The translations under genes and the position numbers were made by a program. Of a stretch of 64,000 bases of DNA, positions 44,383-53,427 are shown piece by piece. A model generated the notes under the pieces. That model made no database searches and had not been told where the DNA came from. It was given only the letters and a program-made list of their open reading frames with translations. Each line of letters starts with the position of its first letter. Position 1 is the first letter of the stretch. This DNA is from Bacillus sp. OV322 (lineage in GTDB: Bacteria; Bacillota; Bacilli; Bacillales; DSM-1321), in the NCBI RefSeq assembly GCF_900112495.1, contig NZ_FOMA01000006.1, forward strand, positions 1 to 64,000, given 5' to 3'.

Positions 44383-45861
44383 ATGAAAACCAATTATGAT
44401 GTAATCGTGGTAGGAGCAGGTCCTGCAGGGATTTTCACCTGCTATGAGCTAACATTGAAAATGCCCGAAGCAAATATTTTGCTGATAGATAAGGGCCATA
44501 ATATATATAGAAGAAATTGCCCGATACTTGAGCATAAAATTGAGAAATGCCCGCCTGCAATTGGAAGAAAGGAATTTGCAGGGTGCCTGCCAGCATGTTC
44601 GATCACGAATGGTTTTGGCGGTGCCGGTGCTTATTCTGACGGTAAATTTAACATCACAAGCGAATTTGGCGGCTGGATGACAGATTATTTGCCAGATTCA
44701 GAGGTCGTCAATTTAATAAAATATGTTGATGAAATCAACTTAAGCCATGGAGCCACACATACTATTACCGATCCGCTTACAGATAAGGTAAAAGACATTG
44801 AAAAGCGGGGATATGCTGCAGGATTGAAGCTCCTTCGCGCACAGGTAAGGCATCTGGGTACAGAGCAAAACTTGAAAATCATGCAGAGCATATACGAATA
44901 CTTAAATGAAAAAATTGAAATGGTGTTTAAAACGGAAGTTGAAGATTTGATCACAGAAAAGAACAGCGAAGGAAACCATTTTGTGACAGGCATACAGCTT
45001 AAGTCAGGAGAAAGCATTACCGCAGAAAAGGTCGTCATCACTCCTGGCCGTGATGGGTCGACATGGCTGAGCAAGATGCTGAAAAAAAGGCGTCTTAAAA
45101 TGATTAACAACCAGGTTGATATCGGTGTCCGCGTAGAGACGTCCGATATTGTCATGGAAGAAATCAATGAAAACCTTTATGAAGGAAAGTTCATTTTTAA
45201 CACATCTGTAGGCACTACAGTCAGGACCTTCTGCAGCAATCCGTCTGGGCATGTGGTTGTGGAAAATCATTCAGGAATCATGCTTGCCAATGGCCATGCA
45301 TACAAAGATCCGAAGCTCGGCAGCAGAAATACGAATTTTGCACTTCTTGTATCACATACTTTTGCTGAACCCTTCGATAAGCCAAATGAATATGCACATG
45401 AAGTTTCACGTCTGGCAAATGCGCTTTCGAGCGGAGGTCTGATTGTCCAAAAGTATGGAGACATCCTTAAAGGCAGGCGGTCTACTGCAAAGAGAATTAA
45501 GGAAGGTTTTCTTGAGCCGACATTAAAAGAAGCGGTACCTGGCGATCTAGGGCTTGTTTTGCCTTATAATACGATGAAGAGCCTTATTGAAATGACTGAA
45601 GCATTAAATAAAGTATCTCCGGGACTTGCATCTGAACATACCCTGTTTTATGGAGTGGAAGCGAAATTTTATTCTGCACGTCCAAAATTAAATGATCGTT
45701 TCGAAACAGAAATTTCCGGATTGTATGTTGGCGGTGATGGTGCAGGGATAACAAGGGGACTTGCCCAGGCAAGTGCATGCGGTGTCTGGATAGCAAGGGA
45801 CATTATCGAAACATCACAAAGTAAAAAAAGCCATAGAGACACGGTGCTGAGCCATTCCTGA
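44383..45861 (+). CDS. FAD-dependent dehydrogenase/oxidoreductase
   Basis: A 492-residue flavoprotein. The N-terminal Rossmann motif is VIVVGAGPAGIFTCYE, and the C-terminal FAD motif is GLYVGGDGAGITRGLAQASACG. It contains a Cys-rich early region (RNCPILEHKIEKCPP, then CLPAC) and the NGFGGAGAYSDGKFN block typical of the uncharacterized FAD-dependent dehydrogenase group. The substrate is unknown. The long structured leader suggests ligand-responsive control. It is monocistronic. Confidence 0.8.
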   Translation: MKTNYDVIVVGAGPAGIFTCYELTLKMPEANILLIDKGHNIYRRNCPILEHKIEKCPPAIGRKEFAGCLPACSITNGFGGAGAYSDGKFNITSEFGGWMTDYLPDSEVVNLIKYVDEINLSHGATHTITDPLTDKVKDIEKRGYAAGLKLLRAQVRHLGTEQNLKIMQSIYEYLNEKIEMVFKTEVEDLITEKNSEGNHFVTGIQLKSGESITAEKVVITPGRDGSTWLSKMLKKRRLKMINNQVDIGVRVETSDIVMEEINENLYEGKFIFNTSVGTTVRTFCSNPSGHVVVENHSGIMLANGHAYKDPKLGSRNTNFALLVSHTFAEPFDKPNEYAHEVSRLANALSSGGLIVQKYGDILKGRRSTAKRIKEGFLEPTLKEAVPGDLGLVLPYNTMKSLIEMTEALNKVSPGLASEHTLFYGVEAKFYSARPKLNDRFETEISGLYVGGDGAGITRGLAQASACGVWIARDIIETSQSKKSHRDTVLSHS

Positions 45862-45985
45862 TAGCAGGAATAATAGATGGACAAGAGGGTGGGACTATCT
45901 CCATCCTCTTTATTTTGCAGTGCTGTTCTGTTAAAATAATGCAGCTATATATGAAAAGCTATTAAGAGGGGTAAGGGAGATTGCA

Positions 45986-46954
45986 ATGACTAAATTAAAG
46001 GCCGGAGATGAAATCAGGATTATAGCTCCCTCCAGGAGTCTTGCCATTATTAAAGGCGAACAGCGGAGAATTGCTGAAGAAAGATTAAGTAAAATGGGAT
46101 TTGCCGTAACATTTGGGGAGAATTCCTTTCACCATGATGAATTTTTCTCGAATTCCATTAAAGATAGGATAGCAGATTTGCATGAAGCCTTCAAAGATCC
46201 TAATGTAAAAGGAATCATATCTGCAGCTGGCGGCTATAATGCGAATCAGCTGCTGGGATATCTCGACTTTGACCTTATAAGAAGCAATCCTAAAGTATTC
46301 TGCGGTTATGGAGATACCACAGCGCTGAGCTTGGCTATTTACAAGAAGACTGGGATGATCACTTATTCTGGTCCGGATTTTTCATCGTTCGGCATGAAAT
46401 CTTATTTTGACTATACAGTGAAGCATTTCTCGAAAGCTATTATGAGCCAAGAAGAATTTGAACTTGAACCAAGTGGCATGTGGAATAATGAATCCTGGAT
46501 TTTAGAAGACGAACAAAGGGAAATGCATGAAAATCCCGGGTATAATGCAATGTGCGCAGGAGAAGGCGAGGGTGTGATTATCGCCGGAAGCTTAAGTGGA
46601 ATAAACTCCCTGCAGGGAACAGAATACATGCCTTCTCTTTCAAATAGTATTTTATTTCTGGAAGAAAACGAAGAAATGCACCCGCCCGCTTTTGACCGGG
46701 GGCTGCAGTCTCTTTTGCAGCATCATGGATCATCCGGCTTGAAAGGGCTTGTGATTGGACGCTTTCAAAAAGAATCCGGCATGACTGATTATGCGCTTCA
46801 TAAAATTATAGAAAGCAAAAAAGAATTGCAGAGACTGCCTGTCATTTCAAATGCCAACTTTGGCCATGTGCATCCATTTGCAACAATACCAATTGGAGCC
46901 AGGTGCTCAATGCGGATTAATAATAATGCGGCGATAAAAATTTCCTCTCATTAA
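45986..46954 (+). CDS. S66-family (LD-carboxypeptidase/MccF-like) protein, altered nucleophile
   Basis: A 322-residue peptidase S66 homologue. Family members cleave the L,D bond of muropeptides or detoxify microcin C. The Glu and His of the triad appear in FLEENEEMHPPAFDRG and FGHVHPFATIPIG. At the nucleophile elbow the sequence reads CGYGDTTAL where the family has GYSDTTAL, so the serine appears replaced by glycine (codon GGA). It may be inactive or use another residue. AGAGGGGTAAGGGAG precedes the ATG. Confidence 0.78.
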   Translation: MTKLKAGDEIRIIAPSRSLAIIKGEQRRIAEERLSKMGFAVTFGENSFHHDEFFSNSIKDRIADLHEAFKDPNVKGIISAAGGYNANQLLGYLDFDLIRSNPKVFCGYGDTTALSLAIYKKTGMITYSGPDFSSFGMKSYFDYTVKHFSKAIMSQEEFELEPSGMWNNESWILEDEQREMHENPGYNAMCAGEGEGVIIAGSLSGINSLQGTEYMPSLSNSILFLEENEEMHPPAFDRGLQSLLQHHGSSGLKGLVIGRFQKESGMTDYALHKIIESKKELQRLPVISNANFGHVHPFATIPIGARCSMRINNNAAIKISSH

Positions 46955-47115
46955 ATCAATGGGTTTACAGGAGCCGGATAGCAGCGCGGACTGTTAGAAA
47001 GTATCTGATAAGAAAATTCAGAATATATGAAATTGAACCATTACTTGGCTTATTGTACATTATAATTATTTTTTTGATATACTAATAGAAGAGAATAATT
47101 AGAAAAGGTGATTAC

Positions 47116-47469
47116 GTGTTGTTAAGAATACCAGCTTCAATCCGTTTAACAGGAGTACTTGATTCATATAAGAAAAAGGGAAGGGTAAGCCATACATGTT
47201 TTGTATGCGGCCAGGATACCTCGGCAGCTCTTTCACATATTGAAAATGGCGAGAACGGCAATCAATATTTTAAACTGGGCACTAAAAGTGTTTGCATTCC
47301 TTGTGTCCAAAATGTATTGCGCCACTCATCATTAAAAAAATACGAATATGTCCACACACAAGTAATAGATAAAGAGGCATTTTACAGAGATACCCTTGCT
47401 ATCCTAAAAGATGCAGATTTCCTGGCAGGCATAAAAGAAGCTAATGCCGAACCTGCCTTGTCGCATTAA
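47116..47469 (+). CDS. Small zinc-ribbon-like protein, unknown
   Basis: A 117-residue protein with two CxxC pairs, CFVCGQD (about 28-31) and CIPCVQN (about 60-63), suggesting a structural zinc site. The rest is charged and helical. Family not recognised. The GTG start at 47116 has AAAGGTG 5 nt upstream. It is followed by a clear terminator. It could be a regulator or an RNA-binding factor, but nothing in the sequence decides. Confidence 0.6.
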   Translation: MLLRIPASIRLTGVLDSYKKKGRVSHTCFVCGQDTSAALSHIENGENGNQYFKLGTKSVCIPCVQNVLRHSSLKKYEYVHTQVIDKEAFYRDTLAILKDADFLAGIKEANAEPALSH

Positions 47470-47565
47470 GCGCACTGATACAATTTATGTAAAAAAGCAG
47501 GATAAGAGATAGTGCAATGATTATTGCCGCATCCTTATTTCCATATGATTATAATAATTGGAGAA

Positions 47566-47600
47566 GCAGTCCGCAGTGCGGGCTGCTTTTCTTTTTCTTT
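47566..47600 (+). terminator. Terminator of the zinc-ribbon gene
   Basis: GCAGTCCGC / GCGGGCTGC stem with a three-base loop and T-rich tail. Confidence 0.88.
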
Positions 47601-47648
47601 AACTTTGTATAGTTAATATGTATCAGCATGATTCACGAAAATATCTGG

Positions 47649-47705
47649 TCCCCTGCTGCCCGCAAAAGGAAATGTACTTTATAGGGGCAGCAGGGGCTTT
47701 TTTCG
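47649..47705 (+). terminator. Very strong second terminator
   Basis: CCCCTGCTGCCC pairs perfectly with GGGCAGCAGGGG across about 25 nt, then seven or so Ts. It sits inside the N-terminal part of the 47618-48166 reading frame. Confidence 0.85.
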
Positions 47706-47770
47706 CATACTGTTGTTTCCGTCACATTACTTCAGAGTTCCTGGTCTTGCTGTTAGCTTGTGTAAGGGTA

Positions 47771-48166
47771 TTGGATTTATCTTCCATACAGCCCAAAAGC
47801 AATATTAATTCGGCAATAAACTATTCCCCAAGAGATGCGAGGCTTGCTTTGGACCGGATAGTGGTGCAGGCTTACAATGCTTCAAAGGTCAAGGTCTTCC
47901 TTTATGGTGCTGCATTGGCGAAGGAAAATATATACAATAGCATGGATGTCATTTATCGCGATCCGAAAGGCTCTCTGAATGCATTAGTGGCAGTGATCAA
48001 TGGCAGGGCCCTGGATGCTTTAAATTTAAAGCAGGGGATTGGCCAGAAGCTTCACGCTTTCCATTTTGATGCATGGAGCGGCCTGAATTGGGACAAAGAT
48101 TATCCCAATGTAAAAATAACCCCCGATATTAAGGTGAACATCATTCAGCATGGAATCATCAATTGA
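47771..48166 (+). CDS. Unknown ORF, possibly N-terminally truncated
   Basis: An open frame runs from 47618 to 48166, but its first third spans a strong terminator hairpin and reads like noncoding DNA. The C-terminal 115 residues (from about 47820, SAINYSPRDARLALDRIV onward) look protein-like and soluble, with no domain I recognise. TTG 47771 with AAGGG only 2 nt away is the best start I can offer. It may be a degraded gene whose promoter and start were lost. Confidence 0.4.
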   Translation: MDLSSIQPKSNINSAINYSPRDARLALDRIVVQAYNASKVKVFLYGAALAKENIYNSMDVIYRDPKGSLNALVAVINGRALDALNLKQGIGQKLHAFHFDAWSGLNWDKDYPNVKITPDIKVNIIQHGIIN

Positions 48167-48282
48167 TAACAACTTTTTATGAAGCTTATAGGGAGTCACC
48201 TTAAAAAATACAAATCTATTGCGTATGGACTTCCCTGGAATCAAATGGGATAACTAACAGTTAATCAATAAAATAGAATTGC

Positions 48283-48318
48283 AGCAGGGAGGGCCATTGC
48301 GGACACCTCCTATTTTTT
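48283..48318 (+). terminator. Terminator before the kam locus
   Basis: AGGGAGG / CCTCCT stem with a T run. Confidence 0.6.
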
Positions 48319-48386
48319 ATAGATTCATAAAAAAATGATGGCCCTTTATGTAAGCAGGAAAAAGCTTTCTTTCATTTATTTCCTGT

Positions 48387-48415
48387 GAAAGATTGCCGAA
48401 GCACCCACATACAAT
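48387..48415 (+). promoter_or_regulatory. Sigma-E-like promoter of the yodT operon
   Basis: CATACAAT (48408-48415) is an exact match to the sigma-E -10 consensus CATACAMT. The -35 at 14 bp, GAAAGAT, is only a partial match. The homologous B. subtilis operon is known to be transcribed by sigma-E in the mother cell, which supports the call. Confidence 0.6.
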
Positions 48416-48458
48416 TCACTATAGGTATGTTTTTTAAGAGAGTAAAGGAGTGGGCCAG

Positions 48459-49817
48459 GTGAAACAGCATTCTTCATTGATAAAGCCGGTGCTAGATGCC
48501 GGCTATCCGACAATCAGCCATGGAAAAGGCGTGTATTTGTATGACCATGAAGGAAAAGATTATTTGGATGCTTCATCCGGGGCGGTGACGGCAAATATCG
48601 GCCACGGAGTCGAAGAAATAGCGGAAGCCATGGCAGAGCAGGCGAAAAAAGTATCGTTTGTATACCGCTCGCAATTTACAAGTGATGCAGCCGAAAATCT
48701 TGCAGCGAAAATATCTGATATGACGGATGGGAAAATGCCCTGGAGTTTTTTTGTCAACAGCGGTTCGGAGGCAACTGAAACAGCCATGAAAATCGCTATT
48801 CAGCACTGGCAGGAAAAAGGGAAACCGCAAAAGAGCAGAATTATATCGCGCTGGATGAGCTATCATGGCATAACGATGGGGGCTTTATCCATGTCAGGAT
48901 ATCAGCAGCGCCGTGAGCGATTTACAGAATATCTGGAGTCCTTTCCCTCTGTGCCTCCTCCATATTGCTACAGATGCCCGCTCGGAATGGAAGCCTTAAC
49001 ATGCGGGATGGCCTGTGCAAAAGAACTGGAGTCATCTATTAGAAGAATAGGAGAGGATCATGTTGCAGCGTTCATTGCTGAGCCCGTTATCGGTGCAGCT
49101 GGCGGGGCGATTTCTCCGCCAGAAGGATATTTTCAGGAAATAAAAAAGATTTGCAGCAAATATAACATTTTATTTATTGCCGACGAAGTGATGACAGGGT
49201 TTGGTAGGACTGGAAAGACACTGGCCTGTGACCACTGGGATGCCTGTCCGGATATCATGGTCTTCGGAAAAGGGATGAGCGGCGGATACACCCCGATTGC
49301 AGCTGCGGTGATGGCCGATCATGTGATACAGCCGATTTTACAGGGTTCTAAATCCATTATGGGCGGACATACATTCAGTGCAAATCCCCAATCCTGCGCC
49401 GTCTCATTGGCGGTGCTCGAATATGTTGAAAAACATGATGTAGCTTCAAAAGCAGCAGCTTCAGGGATTTTTTTAAAAAAGGCACTAGAGAAAACGGCTG
49501 AGAATCATTCCTTTATTGGAGATGTCAGGGGAAAAGGCCTGCTCTTAGGGATAGAATTTGTAAAGAACAAGCAAACGAAAGAACCGTTCCTCCGTTCTGC
49601 AGAAGTAACGAATACATTTATTTCCCTGGCACAGAAAAACGGTTTGCTTCTTTACCCTGCCGCATCCGGCCATGATGGAGTAACAGGATCTGCCGTCATG
49701 ATTGCACCTCCGTTAACCATCACTGAAGCAGAGATGAATGACCTGCTTTTCAGGCTGGATCTGACATATTCCGATTTTACGAAAGCGGCATTGCCGGGAT
49801 TCATGGAATCCAATTAA
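48459..49817 (+). CDS. yodT: Class III PLP aminotransferase YodT
   Basis: A 452-residue aminotransferase of the omega-amino-acid type. The PLP lysine is in MVFGKGMSGGYTPIAA, the cofactor aspartate in FIADEVMTGFGRTGK, and NSGSEATETAMKIA binds phosphate. In the beta-lysine route it probably removes an amino group from an acetyl-beta-lysine-derived intermediate. GTG 48459 is chosen, with AAAGGAG 8 nt away; GTG 48450 lies within that site. First gene of the yodTSRQP operon. Confidence 0.88.
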   Translation: MKQHSSLIKPVLDAGYPTISHGKGVYLYDHEGKDYLDASSGAVTANIGHGVEEIAEAMAEQAKKVSFVYRSQFTSDAAENLAAKISDMTDGKMPWSFFVNSGSEATETAMKIAIQHWQEKGKPQKSRIISRWMSYHGITMGALSMSGYQQRRERFTEYLESFPSVPPPYCYRCPLGMEALTCGMACAKELESSIRRIGEDHVAAFIAEPVIGAAGGAISPPEGYFQEIKKICSKYNILFIADEVMTGFGRTGKTLACDHWDACPDIMVFGKGMSGGYTPIAAAVMADHVIQPILQGSKSIMGGHTFSANPQSCAVSLAVLEYVEKHDVASKAAASGIFLKKALEKTAENHSFIGDVRGKGLLLGIEFVKNKQTKEPFLRSAEVTNTFISLAQKNGLLLYPAASGHDGVTGSAVMIAPPLTITEAEMNDLLFRLDLTYSDFTKAALPGFMESN

Positions 49818-49829
49818 GGGGGTGTAAAA

Positions 49830-50528
49830 ATGAGTAATTTTTATAGCAAAATATGCAGCATGGAAGATATAAAACATGTTTTCAAGGATGGAATGACCAT
49901 TTTATTCGGAGGATTCGGCGGAGTTGGAACCCCTCCTGGACTGATAGATTTAATCCTCCAAAGCGGAGTGAAAAACCTGACTGTCATAGGAAATGATGCT
50001 GGCTTCCCCGATATTGGAATCGGCCGGGCCGTTACGGCCAGAAGGGTAAAAAAAATGATTGTTTCCCATATCGGCTCCAACCCGAATGCAGGGGGATTTA
50101 TGACTTCAGGAGAAATGGAGATTGAATTTTCCCCTCAAGGGACACTTGCTGAAAGAATACGGGCAGGAGGCATGGGCCTGGGAGGGATATTAACGGATAT
50201 CGGGCTTGAAGATGATTTTGTAAAAAGAGATAAAGGTGTGGTCACCGTGGACAGTAAAAGATATTTAGTCGAACCCGCCATAACCGCTGATGTGGCCATT
50301 GTGTATGCGGAGAAATCAGATCCCTATGGAAACCTTGTTTATGATAAAAGCGCGCGCAACAACAACCCCCTGGTTGCAATGGCAGGAAGCAGGACAATTG
50401 CCGAGGTCCGTGAAATCGTTCCGCTGGGCTCCCTGGATCCGGAAGAAATTGTTTCACCAGGTGTTTTTATTGACCATATCATTGAGAGCAAGGGGGTTAC
50501 CTGGAAATGGGCCTGGGAGAAGATATAA
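49830..50528 (+). CDS. yodS: 3-oxoacid CoA-transferase-like subunit A, YodS
   Basis: A 232-residue CoA-transferase family I alpha subunit. It has the glycine-rich GGFGGVGTPPGLID motif near residue 28-41 and GSNPNAGGFMTSGEME. It pairs with YodR, overlapping it by 22 bp, to form the two-subunit enzyme. In this operon the acceptor acid is probably a lysine breakdown product rather than acetoacetate. AAGGGGGTG precedes the ATG. Confidence 0.88.
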   Translation: MSNFYSKICSMEDIKHVFKDGMTILFGGFGGVGTPPGLIDLILQSGVKNLTVIGNDAGFPDIGIGRAVTARRVKKMIVSHIGSNPNAGGFMTSGEMEIEFSPQGTLAERIRAGGMGLGGILTDIGLEDDFVKRDKGVVTVDSKRYLVEPAITADVAIVYAEKSDPYGNLVYDKSARNNNPLVAMAGSRTIAEVREIVPLGSLDPEEIVSPGVFIDHIIESKGVTWKWAWEKI

Positions 50529-51166
50529 GAAAAAAGCTTGCAAAAAGGGCAGCAGAAGAAATTAAAAATGGAATGCTTGTAAACTTAGGAATCGGCATAC
50601 CATCCTTGGTCCCTGATTTTCTTCCCGAAAATCACACAGTCATGTTTCATGCTGAAAATGGCATTGCAGGAATGGGCCAGACGCCAAAAAATGGTGAAGA
50701 AGATCCTCATCTATGCAATGCTGGCGGTTTTCCGGTATCTGTGAGAAATGGTGCTTCTTATTTTGACAGTACAGTAGCTTTTGGAATGATCAGGAGGGGG
50801 AAAGTTGACGTGACTGTACTCGGAGCCCTTCAAGTGAGTGAAAATGGTGATCTTGCAAATTGGATCGTTCCTGGAAAAAAGGTGCCTGGCATGGGCGGGG
50901 CAATGGAGCTTGCCTCAAAAGCCAAGAAGGTCATTGTATTAATGAACCATACCGATAAATGGGGAGCTCCCAAACTTGTAGAAACCTGCACCCTTCCGCT
51001 TACATCAAAGCGCTGCGTACATATGGTTATCACTGAAATGGGTGTTTTCTCTGTAAGTGAAGCAGGTCTGGTTTTAAGTGATCTGTTCAGGCCATTTTCC
51101 GTCTCGGATGTTGTTCAAAAAACATCAGCCAAATTTACGGTTTCATCAAAACTAAAGATCATTTAG
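50507..51166 (+). CDS. yodR: 3-oxoacid CoA-transferase-like subunit B, YodR
   Basis: A 219-residue beta subunit. The catalytic glutamate is in HAENGIAGMG, within the conserved ENG motif, preceded by NLGIGIPSLV. It carries the glutamyl-CoA thioester intermediate during transfer. Its start lies 22 bp inside yodS, so the two are translationally coupled at 1:1 stoichiometry. Confidence 0.9.
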   Translation: MGLGEDIRKKLAKRAAEEIKNGMLVNLGIGIPSLVPDFLPENHTVMFHAENGIAGMGQTPKNGEEDPHLCNAGGFPVSVRNGASYFDSTVAFGMIRRGKVDVTVLGALQVSENGDLANWIVPGKKVPGMGGAMELASKAKKVIVLMNHTDKWGAPKLVETCTLPLTSKRCVHMVITEMGVFSVSEAGLVLSDLFRPFSVSDVVQKTSAKFTVSSKLKII

Positions 51167-51179
51167 AGGAGGATGCCTG

Positions 51180-52448
51180 ATGACATACCAAAAAGAAATC
51201 AGCAGGTGGCTGAGCGGCAGTGAAAAAAATGCCATTAAGCTTCTTCAAAGGCTCATCCAGGAGCCAAGCAAGAGAGGGAATGAAGGAAAGGCGCAGGCAA
51301 TCATCGTGGAAAAGTGCCGGGAATTGGGGCTTGAAATTGATTTATGGGAAATTGGGGATGAAACGCTTAGAAATCATCCGCGCTTTTATTGTGACCGGAC
51401 AGATTTTAGTGAGAATCCGAATTTAATAGCCGTAAAAAAAGGAAGCGGAGGCGGCAGATCCCTGATCTTGAATGGCCATATTGATGTAGTTCCTGAAGGA
51501 AATGCAGAAGACTGGGACGATGATCCCTACAGCGGCACCTTTCATGAAGGAAGGATATATGGCAGGGGAGCATCAGATATGAAGGGAGGAACGGTTTCAT
51601 TGCTTATGGCTCTTGAAGCATTGGCGGCTCTCAATATTCCTCTTAAAGGCGACGTGATTTTTCAAAGTGTAATTGAAGAAGAGAGCGGCGGAGCAGGAAC
51701 TCTTGCTGCTGTGCTCAGAGGTTATAAGGCGGACGGGGCAATCATCCCAGAGCCGACCAATATGAAGATATTTCCGCTGCAGCAGGGATCCATGTGGTTC
51801 AGGCTGACCATCAAAGGTAAATCGGCACATGGCGGGACAAGGTACGAGGGAGTGAACGCCATAGATTTAGCTTCAGAGGTGCTGGCGGAGATTAAAAGGC
51901 TGGAAGAGAAGAGGAATGCAAATATTAAAAGCCGCCTGTACGAAAATATACCTATCCCTATACCAATAAATATCGGAAAAATTTCTGCCGGTGAATGGCC
52001 TTCGTCCGTCCCTGATAAAGCAGTGATTGAAGGAAGATTTGGAATTTCTCCCTGGGAAACGGTTGAAAGCGCTGAACAGGCTCTTGAGCTTTTTGTTTCT
52101 GAAATCAATGCAAACCATGAATGGTTTCAAAATAAGCCAGTGGAATTGGAATGGTTCGGGGCAAGGTGGCTACCAGGTAACTTGGATCTTGAACATCCTC
52201 TGCTGCAGGCGATATCGGATGAATACAGGGATGCCTTGGGCTCTGAACCTGTATTAGAGGCTTCGCCGTGGGGAACTGATGGAGGGTATCTTTCCGATGT
52301 GGGAGAAACACCTGTCATTGTTTTTGGTCCCGGAGTTACGGAGTGCGCCCATGAAGCGAATGAATATATTGAGGTAGAAAAAATGATACAGGCGGCTGAA
52401 GTTATTGCGCTTACGATCATTAACTGGTGCGGAATAAAATCTGATTAA
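51180..52448 (+). CDS. yodQ: M20-family deacylase/peptidase YodQ
   Basis: A 422-residue M20/ArgE-DapE-like metalloenzyme. Metal ligands are in LNGHIDVVPEG (His, Asp), GRGASDMKGG (bridging Asp) and IEEESGGAGT (catalytic Glu pair); a distal His is in ECAHEANEYI. The small dimerization domain starts near residue 200 (GSMWFRLTIKGKSAHGG). It is likely to remove the acetyl group added by YodP. AGAGGAGG precedes the ATG. Confidence 0.88.
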   Translation: MTYQKEISRWLSGSEKNAIKLLQRLIQEPSKRGNEGKAQAIIVEKCRELGLEIDLWEIGDETLRNHPRFYCDRTDFSENPNLIAVKKGSGGGRSLILNGHIDVVPEGNAEDWDDDPYSGTFHEGRIYGRGASDMKGGTVSLLMALEALAALNIPLKGDVIFQSVIEEESGGAGTLAAVLRGYKADGAIIPEPTNMKIFPLQQGSMWFRLTIKGKSAHGGTRYEGVNAIDLASEVLAEIKRLEEKRNANIKSRLYENIPIPIPINIGKISAGEWPSSVPDKAVIEGRFGISPWETVESAEQALELFVSEINANHEWFQNKPVELEWFGARWLPGNLDLEHPLLQAISDEYRDALGSEPVLEASPWGTDGGYLSDVGETPVIVFGPGVTECAHEANEYIEVEKMIQAAEVIALTIINWCGIKSD

Positions 52449-52498
52449 TCCTGTAAAGCGATGGGAAAGCGGCAATTCAAAAACGGAAAAGGAGTGAT

Positions 52499-53347
52499 TT
52501 GTCGATGCAGCCGGAAGAAAAAACGATAATGAAACCGGGATTCTCCCTTTCCATTACATTAGATGCTTTTAACAAAAGAGCAAGAACAGATGACTGCCTG
52601 GGCCAGGTAGCGGCAATTTCCGGGGAGTCCATCAGGATAGCCCGTGAAATGAATGCAGAAAAACTTATATTTAAAGCAAGGAAGGAACAGACTGTGCACC
52701 TGCTGGAAAAGGGCTTCGTACTGGAAGCGTGTATACCGGGATACTTTCTTGGCAGTGACTGTTATCTGTTTTCCAAGTACTTTACCGAACATAGAAGAAA
52801 CAGCGCATTCTGGACAAAGGAGGATCTTATACTGGAAGAAGTAACAAAGCTTAAAAGGAAGCCTGAAATCGGCAGTCTTCCAGTTGGCTATGGTGCAAGA
52901 AGAGCCGTCTTGGAGGATGCTGATGATTTGGCTGCCCTTTATTCCGCTGTTTTCGAAATATATCCTGTCCCTATGAATGACCCGGAATATATTAAAAAGT
53001 GCATGGGCAAGGACACGGTTTTTTTTATTTGTACATTTGGCGGAAAGATTGTCAGTGCTGCTTCTGCAGAATGCAGCGCTGTTTACCATAATGCAGAATT
53101 GACAGATTGCGCAACCCTGCCGGATCATCGGCAATTTGGACTGATGAAAATATTGCTTTCAAGGCTTGAAGAGCATCTTTTTGAAAACGGGACTTTTTGT
53201 GTGTATTCAATAGCGCGTTCTCTTTCTTTTGGCATGAATGCGGCCTTTCACCAGCTTGATTATACATATAAAGGAAGAATGGCCAACAACTGTTATATTT
53301 TTGACAAGCTGGAAGATATGAATGTTTGGGTAAAGAATTTAGCATAG
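52499..53347 (+). CDS. yodP: Beta-lysine N-acetyltransferase (AblB family), YodP
   Basis: A 282-residue GNAT protein of the AblB type. The N-terminal half (about 1-120) is AblB-specific, and the C-terminal half (about 135-275) is the acetyltransferase fold, with VSAASAECSAVYHNAELTDC and PDHRQFGLMKILL around the acetyl-CoA site. AblB with KamA makes N-epsilon-acetyl-beta-lysine, a solute in archaea; here the operon points to catabolism. TTG 52499 or ATG 52505 are both possible, after AAAAGGAGTGA. Confidence 0.87.
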   Translation: MSMQPEEKTIMKPGFSLSITLDAFNKRARTDDCLGQVAAISGESIRIAREMNAEKLIFKARKEQTVHLLEKGFVLEACIPGYFLGSDCYLFSKYFTEHRRNSAFWTKEDLILEEVTKLKRKPEIGSLPVGYGARRAVLEDADDLAALYSAVFEIYPVPMNDPEYIKKCMGKDTVFFICTFGGKIVSAASAECSAVYHNAELTDCATLPDHRQFGLMKILLSRLEEHLFENGTFCVYSIARSLSFGMNAAFHQLDYTYKGRMANNCYIFDKLEDMNVWVKNLA

Positions 53348-53370
53348 CTGCCAAAAATCCGGCATGTATT

Positions 53371-53386
53371 TGGCAAGTTTCCGGCA
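53371..53386 (+). promoter_or_regulatory. Weak sigma-54-like site before kamR
   Basis: TGGCAAGTTTCCGGCA keeps the diagnostic GG-N10-GC spacing but differs from the consensus at three positions. It begins 23 bp after the yodP stop codon and 42 bp before the kamR GGAGG. Tentative. Confidence 0.3.
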
Positions 53387-53427
53387 TCATCTCATATATT
53401 AGTAAAAAGAGAGATAGGAGGCCATGC

